Source: Odobenus rosmarus divergens (taxonomy: Eukaryota > Chordata > Mammalia > Carnivora > Odobenidae). From it: 64,000 bases of DNA. The position numbers were made by a program, and so were the translations under genes. How positions within the stretch are numbered: the stretch's first letter is position 1; each line of letters starts with the position of its first letter. The stretch is taken from NCBI RefSeq assembly GCF_000321225.1, contig NW_004450939.1:1797637-1861636 (forward strand). Direction: 5' to 3'. Under the pieces are notes generated by a model. The model saw only the letters and a list, made by a program, of their open reading frames with translations. It was not told the origin of the DNA and made no database searches. Shown one piece after another: positions 37,901-49,900 of this stretch.

Positions 37901-40900
37901 TCACAGTAAAAGATTCAAATGACAACGCACCTACTTTCAAACAAAATACTGTAAGTATATAGTTTCAGAATCTACCTCCACTTGTCAACTATCATTTGTT
38001 ATTTAATATGAATTAACAAAGTGTCTAGCATACTTTGATGTATGTTTATTTTTTATGAATAAAATTAGAATTTAAATAGCTGACATATAAATCTCTCTTA
38101 TTTATTCATTGTAGTATTTATATGATCTCCTTCTATAAAAGCAAGTAACATTTGTCTTCATTTATAATGTAGTTCTTTCATTTCAAAGATAATCCTTAAT
38201 GAAACAACAGTCCTTGTAATTCACAGCTTTAAAATAAACTAGATAAAAACTGTAAGAATCAGTATTCTTGGAGTGGAAGAAATATTTTACTTTGTAGAAG
38301 TTCTCTTTATAAAGTAAGTTTTTAATGAGTTCTTTCTGTTTCAGTACGAAGCATCAGTAGAGGAAAACGCATACAATGTGGAGATCTTACGAATACCTGT
38401 AGAAGATAAGGATTTAATTAACACTGCCAATTGGAGAGCCAATTTTACCATTTTGAAGGGCAATGAAAACGGACATTTCAAAATCAGCACAGACAAAGAA
38501 ACTAATGAAGGTGTTTTGTGGGTTGTAAAGGTACAGTAATAATGAATAATTGACAACTTGGCAAGCTAACAAGTTCTATTCAACTAGTGGCTTAATCAAC
38601 TAAATAGTTTCAGATCAAAGACTCCAGAAGTTAGAATAGAGCTAAGGCTGTTTAGTCCAACTGTTCCCATGTAATGCTGTGTTTCTTCTATAATTTTATT
38701 GCCAGTCATTTGTCACCAAGCTTATGCTTGAGCATTCTCAGTTCTAAGGATCTCCATATCTCCATTGGCAGCAGATTCCATATTTGGAGAGCTTTGATTC
38801 TCGGAAGTCCTTACTTCTACTGTGCCCAAATTATTCTCCTTATATCCCATGGTTCTGTCTCTAATGGTCTGGGTTCCATCCCTAATGGAAGAAATAGAAT
38901 TCTTTTGAAAAGATTGCTATGTTCATTTGAAACTTACCTTCTCTATGGTAAGTGTTCCTGAATCCTTTATTCCTAGCATGATATAATTTAGAAGCCCATA
39001 GTCTTCTCATTCTCGCTCTCTCTGGAATATGCCTGGTTGTATCTGATCCTTTATAAGTGGTATTGAGGATGAAATAGAGTGTTATACCAGACAGCACTGA
39101 AGGAACTTACTCCTTATTCTGTATATTGTATTTTTGGTTGCATTATTTTATTCTAGGGTCCAGGATGTGAGGACAGAAAAGGCCCTATTTGGGAAGGATT
39201 CTTGGTTTTATATTTGTAACTCAGAACAAGGAAGAATATTGTCCTATGGGCGGGTAAAGGAGTCATCCATTGACTAAAGGAAGCTTTCCTGCCAACAACA
39301 ATATGGTGGAGGCTTTGATACATAAATATTTATTTATAATTGTTTCCTCTGTAAAAATTTCCAGAGGTTATGTAATAAGCCTCTGCAAGTTCTACCCAGT
39401 GTGACTAGTCAAATATATTTGTTCCAAATCACTCTCAATATCAAACCTCTATTTTAGTTTTCTCTAATATGATCTGCTCAAGTTGAATACTGAAACCAGC
39501 TACTTAAAAAAAATGAAACTTTATAACTGATAGTAGTAGGAAAAGAAATAAGCAGATGGTACTGATTGTTTTTCCTCTTTATTGGTCCAACTCAATCCAG
39601 TCTTCATTTGGACTCTCCAGAAAGCAGAACCCAAGACAAGGAATTCAATGAAGAGAAATATTTAGAAAGTGGATCCCAGGAAGCCAGAGTAAAAATGGGA
39701 AAGTAAGACAGGAAAGAATGAAAAGCGAATCAAGTCTGCATTACTGACTTAGTCACCTCGGGTGTTCAATCTTGCAATGAACCATGTAGAATGTACTTCA
39801 GAATTATCTCCTCGAGAAATGGTCCCAGGGGCATTTATCCATCAGCTCCCACTGTTGATACCTATGCCTCATTGGTTGAAGGTTGCCTCCAGGGAACCTT
39901 AGCGTTCCTGCACTTCTGGGCTTGGCTGTGCTTCGTAGAGGGAGAGCATTCTGGCTTTGGAGCAAACTTTGAATCTGAAGAGCTAAATCTTTGTGTGCTT
40001 GAGATGTGAATCTGTCAGCATAAATGGGGGAGTGTCCACCACAGCTGCCCCTGAAGTCGGGTAGTTGGAGGGTCTGTAGTGTATAATTCTTGTGAAAAGC
40101 ACGCTATGCATCAATTTCCAAAGTTAGACTCACCTATATAGTACAGGCATTTGCCTCAAAAATTGATGTGATTGGCAACAAATGTTCTGTAAAAGATTTC
40201 TCCTGGACACCTCCTCTGCACACCCCTCACCCCCACCTTCACTTCTTTCTAGAAATAAGTCAAAGAAATAGTTTGAGATCTGAGATGGATAGATTATGCC
40301 AACTGCAGTAGCTCAAGTCAGACCCAAGCTCAGACCTTTTAGAGTTCTCCGTATCTGTTGCTTGATTAGAAGGCTCCTCCTCAGTTCTCTCTTATTCGAG
40401 TCCGTTATTAAAGACCCATTATTATTATTTTTTAAATCTCAGTGATTTTATCTGGCTTCAGAAGGCAAAATTTAAGTAACACTGGGAATTAAATTTTTAT
40501 TGTGAGTTTTTTAACCAATACAAAATGAATTTCAGTAAACTTTGTCAGAAGAATATATTCTAAAAAAAATCGTAGTATGTCAACACATTCCATTTTTTTC
40601 ATATTCAGAGTGGATTTTTTTCCCTCAAGGAGTGTTGATCACAGAGACATTAAGAAAAATATTTCCAAATATTTTCAGAAATTATAGCCTGTATCCTAGA
40701 ATATATCTCACTCTGTGACTAATAAACATCTGTTTTATTTCTGGTGAACAGCTTCTGGGTACCATCTCAAGATTCCCCAGGAGAGAGAACAATTAGATGG
40801 TGAAACTTTAATTTTTTGTCTCTCGTTCAAGTTAATTTCACATATGAAGAATAAAGAAAATTCCCCCAATAAAATTTATATGCATTTATTCCTATTATCT

Positions 40901-43900
40901 TTAAACATAAGATAGTTGCACTTATATTTTATAGTTACATCGTAGTTCTTATACCTAGGAAATGCTTTTAGAATTTTAAAAGCAGTTATCAAGTATTGAT
41001 CACCTTTCATGTCTGTCACAGGGAATGATGCTAATCATCTTATGTAGGTTATATCTAGTTGTCACATCCCCTTTAGGATAAGATATTATTATTATCCCCA
41101 TTTTACAATTAAAAAAAGATGCCCCACTTGCCCCAGTTCATGGGAGGTGATAGAGCTAGGATGCAAACTCAGATGTTCTTGATGCAGAACCTTCCTCAGA
41201 ACCACTGTGCTACTTTTCCAGCTGGGGACCCTTGGTCATGTTCCCCTTGTGTCTCCTCTTTCCCATCCTTGGGTTACTTGGTTTGATAAAACCATGACTT
41301 TAGTTGCACAAGGGGTCTTTTTTTGGAACTTGAATTAATTTCTACTTCTCTGAGTTTACTTTTTAAATTATCTCCTTCCTCTGTAATTATTAGCTCCTTT
41401 GGTAATTTTACCTTCTCTCTTTCTTTGAGCCATTCATAATAGTCTCTAACATTTTGGTCAATAAAATTTGCATTTTCCATGGTATATTTTCCTTTCTGTA
41501 TTTTACACAAACCCTTAGAAAACTTGAATTCATCACACAGTTCTTTTGGTAGCCACACTGGTCTTTAAAGGTGTCTTATCCTTTTCCTTGCTAAAGATTT
41601 GTGTTTATGTACTTAAGTTATTTAAGTGCTTTCTAACCTTGGTGAGGCATCTTCTATTTTATTTTATTTTATTTTATTTTATTTTATTTTATTTTATTTT
41701 ATTTTTTAAAGATTTTATTTATTTATTCATGAGAGACAGAGGGAGAGAGAGAGAGAGAGAGAGAAGCAGAGGGAGAAGCAGGCTCCCAAGGAGCAGGGAG
41801 CCCGATGCGGGACTCGATCCCAGGACCCCGGGATCATGACCTGAGCCGAAGGCAGACACCCAACCATCTGAGCCACCCAGGCGCCCAGCATCTTCTATTT
41901 TAAAACCAAACACTGGGGGCGCCTGGGCGGCTCAGTCGGTTAAGAGGCTGCCTTCAGCTCAGGTCATGATTCCAGGGTCCCAGAATAGGGATTGAGCCCC
42001 ACGTTGGGCTCTCTGCTGGGTGAGGAGTCTGTTTCTCCCTCTCCCTCTGTTCCTGCCCCCCTGCTCATGTTCACTCGCTCTCTCTCAAATAAATAAATGA
42101 AGTCTTAAAAAAAAGTTTAAAATCAGGGGCGCCTGGGTGGCCCAGTCATTGGGCGTCTGCCTTCAGCTCAGGTCATGATCCCAGGGTCCTGGGATCGAGC
42201 CCCATATCGGTCTCCCTGCTCCGCGGGAGGCCTGCTTCTCCCTCTCCCACTCCCCCTGCTTGTGTTCCCTCTCTCTCTGTGTCTCTCTCTGTCAAATTAA
42301 AAAAAAACAAAGATAAAAAAAGTTTAAAATCAAACACTGTATAATCAAGGCATTTTGAAATCCATCATTCTTTCACTACTTACATAATGATGGCTAGGAA
42401 TGAACTTTATTCATTCCTTTATACCAAAAAGAATTAAATAATCAGTAAGTTAAGTTAAGCCAAAGATTGCTCAAATATACTTCTTTAAACAAAGCTTCCA
42501 AACATTGCCTTGTTAGTTGGTGTCTCCTCTTGGTGCATTATATTGGCTGTTAACCAAAAATACATCACTTTTTCTTTCAATTGCCCGGGTGACAGATCCT
42601 TATAACCTATAATGGAAAGCACTCACTGTGGGCTTATAATGTTAAATGTTATTCTTACACAGTAGTGCAGAAGACAAAACTTAGTCTCAGAGAGATGAAG
42701 GAACTTAGTCGAAGTGGCACAGCGAGGATGCAGTAGGACAGTATTTGAACCTAGGTCTCTTTAATTGCAAAGTACATGCTCTTAGGCGCCATGTTAAATT
42801 CCTTTGTATAGCTATGTGATCTTGGAAAGTTAGCCTATTATCTATAAAACATAAAAAAATACTTCTCTCTGCCTCCCTAATAGCTATTGCATTATAACAA
42901 TGAAAATGAAAACACTTGGTAAACTATAGGATATTATTATTATATTTTTAGAAGCCTTACATGTTCGTGGGGCTAGTGTTATAATTTTCCATATTGGATA
43001 ACTTTTCTGGAACCGTCGAGCATGAGCTGATGCCATCTTTAGCTCAGGCCCGGATGATCTTTCCATCCCAGCATTTCCTTTCTATTTGAGGAGCAGCCAT
43101 AGTGCACACGGGCTCGAGTGACAAAAATACTGTTCTCGGCTGTTCTCAACAGAGAGGGTCCACTACAAAACAGCACTTTATATTCTGGGAGCCATTAATA
43201 TCTCAGTGCAGATATAGGCTATTTTATTTTTTTAAAGATTTTATTTATTTGACAGCGAGAGACACAGTGAGAGAGGGAGCGCAAGCAGGGGGAGTGGGAG
43301 AGGGAGAAGCAGGCTTCCCGCCGAGCAGGGAGCCCGATGTGGGGCTCGATCCCAGGACCCTGGGATCATGACCTCAGCCAAAGGTAGACGCTTAACGACC
43401 GAGCCACCCAGGTGCCCCTAGGATATTTTTGAGCTTTTTATTTTTAATTGATTAAAAACATAAAGCTCCCTTGTGGAAGTGAATTCCTGTTTTTTTTCAT
43501 TAATCACTGATTTCATCCCACCGGATTTCCAATCTGGCAGAGTTTTAAGCTTCTAAAGCAATATCCGGTGTAAGCCTCAAAAAATTACATAAAGAAATTC
43601 TAAGGCTTTAACAAGGGGTCCTGGGTGGAATAACTGCACCTCCTCCAGAACAGCAGCTGTTCGTGAATTTCCATCCATGTGTCATTGCCAGGAGATGCTC
43701 TCATTCTCTGTGTGATCATATCGACACATGTAATTTGTGACATAGTGTTCATTAGCAATAGATAAACACATTTTAATTCTTTTCCTCTTTTGACTCTCCA
43801 TTTTCTGGAATGTTCATAAAAAATAAAAACGTGTTTCACATACATTTTGTGGAATCTAAGATTCAGAAATTTCCTTGACTTCTTAGTGGACTCATGATAT

Positions 43901-46900
43901 TAGGTATCTCAGCTTGGTAATAGCTAGGTATGGGGAAAGGTTTAAAATAAAAATTTGACTCCTCCATTTTGATTTTGTTCAATGGTCAGCCAATGATGGT
44001 TTTGATAAGCAGAAAGAGAAAGAAAAAAATGCATCGAGTTTGCAATACAATGTAAAATAATGTTTTTATAGGTTTTGCTTGATTTGCTGTCTAAAAATCA
44101 GTTTTTTTTTTTTTGAAGATTTTATTTATTTATTTACTTGACAGAGAGATAGTGAGAGCAGGAACACAAGCAGGGGGAGTGGGAGAGGGAGAAGCAAGCT
44201 TCCTGCCAAGCATGAAGCCCAATGTGGGGCTCGATCCCACCACCCTGGGATCATGACCTGAGCTGAAGGCAGACGCTTAACGACTGAGCCACCCAGGCGC
44301 CCCTAGAAATCAGTTTTAATCAAAGGATTCACTTTAATATTTTTAGAGGCCGATGAACCCATCTAAGCAGCGTCATATAGCAGAGGGATTATAGTGCAGT
44401 GGTTAAGGAAATGGACATAGTCAATAGGAAGTAGTAAGTCAAACAAAATTGCATTCTCCTGGAGTTAGATGCCCCTTACACTGGTCCTTTAGTGCTCTAA
44501 AGCAGGGCTGTAAAAACACTGTTTGGTGTTTTTTTTTGTTTGTTTGTTTTTTTTTGCATTATCTCCAGGTTCAGAATCATTTTCCTTAGTAAGAATGAAC
44601 TATAAAAGTATTTCAGGAATTATTTTTCCACAGCTCCATAAAACCACCTGCAGAAACGTTCAGACCACTCTTGCTAAAGGCTTCGTGAAGAATCACCTCT
44701 CTTTAGCCAAGGGTAAAAGTCAATATTGATTGAATGGGAACATAGAATTTATGCAGCACTATTCATATTTACAGTTGTTCACTTGTTATTTGAAATACCG
44801 TATGTATTTTACACTGATGATGATATCCATGTGCTTTTTTAAAAAGCCGCTGAATTATGAAGAAAACCACCAAGTGATCCTGGAAATTGGAGCAAACAAT
44901 GAAGCTCCGTTTACTAGAGATGTTGCACTCAGAATGGCAGCCATGAACCGAGCCTTGGTCACAGTTCACGTGAGGGATCAGGATGAAGGGCCTGAATGCA
45001 GCCCTGCAGCCCAATATGTACGGATTAAAGAAAACTCAGCATTGGGGTCAAAGGTCAATGGCTATAAGGCGTATGACCCTGAAACTAGAAGTAGCAATGG
45101 CTTAAGGTACAAAGACGTCTGTAACCACATAAGAATAATGTATTTGTAATAATTGAGATAGTAACTTATTTTATATTGCTATTATATAGTATATAATAGC
45201 AATATAAAATATTGCTATCTCAATAAATATATTTATATTAATTTATATTGCTAAAGATTTTTTTATTTTACATTAATAGGTACAAAAAATTGCATGATCC
45301 TAAAGGATGGATCACCATGGATGAGATTTCGGGGTCAATCACAACCTCCAAAATCCTGGACCGGGAGGCCATGACTCCCAGAAATGACTTATATAATATT
45401 ACAGTCCTGGCAATAGACCAAGGTAAAAAAAAAAAAAGTTTTAATATGGTATTTTAGAAAGGAATTAGAGAATAAACCGATTATTATTGTGCGGAATTTT
45501 TGTGATAAATATTTGGAATTGTTAGAAATTACTTTGAAGACTGTTCCTGTTTCTTTTAATCATCTAACAAGGTGAACCTTGTAAGGTAAGCCATGTCTTA
45601 TTTATCTTTATATCCCCAGCGTGGCGAGACCTCAAATGCTTATGGATCCATCTGTTGGAGGGCAAAGACGAAACTTAAGTCTAGGATCAGATGAAATGGC
45701 CTCACTAGACTCTTGTATATCTCTTTATGCCACTTTAAATAGAATCTGAGAAACTCAATTGATTATTAGGTCAAAGTGATCCTTTCCTTGAATTCTGTTC
45801 CTTGAAACAACCCAGAGGTTCTCAATCTCAGTTTCATATTAGAATATTAGAATAATTCATAATTAGAATAATATTCTAATTTGGTTAGAATAATAGTAAT
45901 TCACTTGGGGCACTTAAAAAAATCATTTTGTAGACATGACTTTGACACACTGAATCAGAATCCTGGGTTGGGGAACCTGAACATCATATCTTAAAAATCT
46001 CCCTAAGTGGCTTAAAAGTGTATCAGGGTTAGAATAACTTTTTGTAGCCTTTTTACTGTTCATTGACATCTGTACCGGAAGGGACCCGCCCCGAAACACA
46101 GAGTTTGCAATTCACACATTGATTTTTATTGTTTGATAATAATCCTGACATAAGGTTTATTGGCAGTTGTGGCTGGTATTATCAATGGTGGTACTGATTT
46201 TAGATGATCTGTAGGTCTCATGTACCCTTCTACATCCTTATTTCCCATTTTCTGTAATAATCAGCTTATTTAAGAAAACATGTATGTAGAAGGTAGTTAA
46301 TTTGTTTTATTAGGAAACTGTAAAAGAAGGCAAGAAACTACACTAAATCTTTTCTCTTTCTTCCTAGATGGTAGATCGTGCACTGGAACACTCGTGGTTA
46401 ACATTGAAGATGTGAATGATAACCCACCAGAAATACTTCAAAGTTCCGTAACAGTTTGCAAACCAAAGATGAAGTATACTGACATTTCAGCTGTCGATCC
46501 CGATGAACCTATCCATGGTGCTCCATTTTATTTCACCTTGGCAAACACTTCTCCAGAGATGAACAGAATATGGACCCTCACCAAAGTCAATGGTATTTAT
46601 TGATTTATTTTTACAGATTTGTTTATTTATTTGAGAGAGAGGGAGGAGAGTGTGAGAGAGCATGTGAGCAAGTGGGTGGAGGGGCAGAGGGAGAGAATCT
46701 TCAAGCAGACCCATGAGATCATGACCTGAGCCGAACCCAGGTGTCTTTTGGACACTTAACTGACTGAGCCACCCAGGCACCCCAAAAATATTTAATAAAA
46801 AATAATGATTTATATGTTCTAAAATAACTGAGAATGGATTTCCTTGTTTACTGTAATATTCTCATTAATATATTTGAGAAGACTAACTCAAACTTTTACA

Positions 46901-49900
46901 AATATTATAGGAGGTCTGTGTTATTTATATATTGCCTATAAAATGCAAGAAATCATAATTTTTATGAAGGCAAAATTTATATTTCCAACAAGGACAAAAA
47001 AGCTTTATTAGAATATTGGGCAGCTTATCATTAAGAAAAATTTTTGGTGTATTTTTTTTGAGAGAAAGGGAGGGTGGGGGAAGGATAGAGGGAGAGAGAG
47101 AATCTTAAAGAGCAGGCTCCATGCTGCGCACGGAGCCCAATGCAGGCCTCAGTGTCATGACCCTGGGATCATGATCTGAGCCGAAATCAAGAGTCAGACG
47201 CTCAACCAACTGAGCCGCCGAGGCGCCTCTGGTGTATTTTTAAAGTGACTCCAGTGAGGTGAGGACAGAGCAGAGATGGGCAGTTTAAATTTTAGTGTAA
47301 TAAACTCTGGAATGAGGAATCTGGGTGTGTGAGACAAGCACTCTCTAGTATTCTGGAAGGAAACAGGGTGGGGATTGGACAGAGGCGTGGCTTTGGAGCC
47401 CTCAAAACAGGTTCCTATGATAGTGGTTTCTGGGGGAGTGTAGTATTTTATATTTCAGGCACCCTTCCCATTTCATAGTTCGATATTAATTCATGATACC
47501 TGTGGAGCACCTACCGTCTACCGACCATGCACTGTTCTGACCCTGCAGCTACGTGTAGAGTTAACAGGACAGACAGACATGACTCCAGTTCAGATGCTCA
47601 CTTCTATGAAATCTTTCCTGAAGTCGAAGGAGTAGCATCATGACCTTTCCTACCTGTATTATAGCTCCTTTCATGTTGTAGTATCATCTGTTTACCTTCC
47701 TCCTCCAATACATGAGTTTCTCAGGATATTTGTGATTCATCTGTGTATTTCCAGCACGTAGCCCACTGTAGATATTAACAGTTTAGTAAGTGTTTGTTAA
47801 TCGATAATTTAATCAATAATTGGTTAATAAATATGCACAATGAAGGAGAATGCTGGGAGGAATAAGTAAACCAGTGTTGTTAGAGTTTAGGTTTTAGCAG
47901 GAATGCTGAGAGATTGGGTGGGAGGATGGATGGACTCTGGTCGTGAAGAGCCTATGTACCAGGCTGGGGAGACTGACTTTTTGTACAGCAGGTGTGCTCT
48001 GGGAGTGGGCCAGGAAGGAATGCTGTGCCCAGATTTATGTCTTAACAAGGTGACACTGGGGACAGGCCAGTTTGAAGAGGGCAGAGTGGATGCTGCACTA
48101 GTATGAATAAACGAGATGTGACTACAGCTGAGCTTGTGGTCTTGAGGGAGGAGAGGAATTTGAAGGATTTTATCTTAGCCACAGTATGATCTGGGAGGGT
48201 TCCACCTAAACCTTCGTAGTAATTCACATTTCTCCGGGGAGCTTTACATTTGAGGTGCAGCCAAAAATCTTTGAAGTTCTTATCAGCTGTCACAGTGCAT
48301 TTAAGAAAGGCTTACAAGTTACAGATGACTTCGAGGATGTGCATTGTGCTACTGTGTCATTTAGCTTATTGCAAAACTCCGAAGGTTGTAATTGGCATTG
48401 AAAGTGTGTAGAGTTTTTGGTCAGTTGATAATGAAGTCATTAAAATAGGTACCAAGGCTATTGGGGAAATATCATAGTTGATAAAAATGTTATGTTACAG
48501 ATACATCTGTTTTTATGTAGCCTGGGTGACAATAATTAGCTTTCTGGTATTGAGATCACTTCTAGAGGGAAGGCATAATAACACAGGGTCTGTTGTACTT
48601 TGGAAAATTACCTTATGTGTAAAGATAATGGACAGGTACCAGAAAGTAAATGGACAAGAGAATGTCAACTTAAGACATACTTTGTGCATAGCAATTGTTG
48701 TTAATTCTTTATGAGTACCATAAACTGGTACTGTAGAAAAATGCTTGAAGTGCGTGTCAGGGGCCCATCTACCATCATTGGTTTGTAGATAAGGGAAAGA
48801 TAAGGGAATATTCAATATTGCTGAATTGCTACTGGATCACTCCAATGTCAAATTGTGTCTTTCAGGCTCTCTTGTAAAAAGTTACAATGGACATACATAG
48901 TGATATTAGTGCTGAGAAGTGTTGAAGGTAGTTCTCCATTTTAACTCATTTTCATGTGGCAGGTGGTTCCTTGAGAATAATATGTTTAGAAACAAGGGTG
49001 GCAAAACAAATGCTAAGGGAGAAATAAATGTCCATTAAAGATACAATTCTTTGATTTTCTTTCAGATACAGCTGCCCGTCTTTCATATCAGAAAAATGCT
49101 GAATTTCAGGAATATAGTGTTCCTATTACTGTAAAAGATAGAGAAGGTCAATCTACAACAAAAACCCTGAGAATTAATCTGTGTGATTGTACTCATCCAA
49201 GTCAATGTCTGGCAGCTCGAAGGAGTGCGGGAGTAATACTTGGAAAATGGGCGATCCTGGCCATCCTACTGGGTATAGCACTACTGTTTTGTAAGTCCTT
49301 TTACTTACTTAAAGTTAAAATGTATCATAAATACCTGAGTGCAGGAAAAGGTCTTTAAAAAGTACTCTTGTCCAACTATCCATCAGGGGTGGGCAATTTA
49401 CAAATTGCTTTTGTGTTATTATCTGAGTTCTGATGGAATATTTTCAGGGAGAGGGAGCAAGATCCTTTTTGAGATACGATTTCCTACTTGGACAGAGCTG
49501 TTTAAAATTCCTTAGATGGTACCAAATCTGTCAACATATAGTTTTCATTTCTTGGTGCCGGTACTACCCCATGTAGGGCTAAATAAAACAATCTAAAATT
49601 TCTGCCATATGAAAATCCGCGACAAGCCATTGTGATCTCTTCTCATCATTTCTCCACGGGCTTATGGGAATGACTCGGATCACAGCAATATCTCTTCTTG
49701 GCTGTATCTTGCTAGTTTTGATTTTTTTAACCTCTTCCTTGCCGGTTGTAGAGTTCCCAATGGCATCATATTTTTCCCTCTTTTTATTTCCATCTGCTCC
49801 TCCAGCCTGGATTAGCCCCTGTTCCTTTGTTCTGTGATAGGACTAGCTGTTAAGAGCAAGACTCTGGAACCAAACTCTCTGGGTCTGTAACCCAGCTCTA

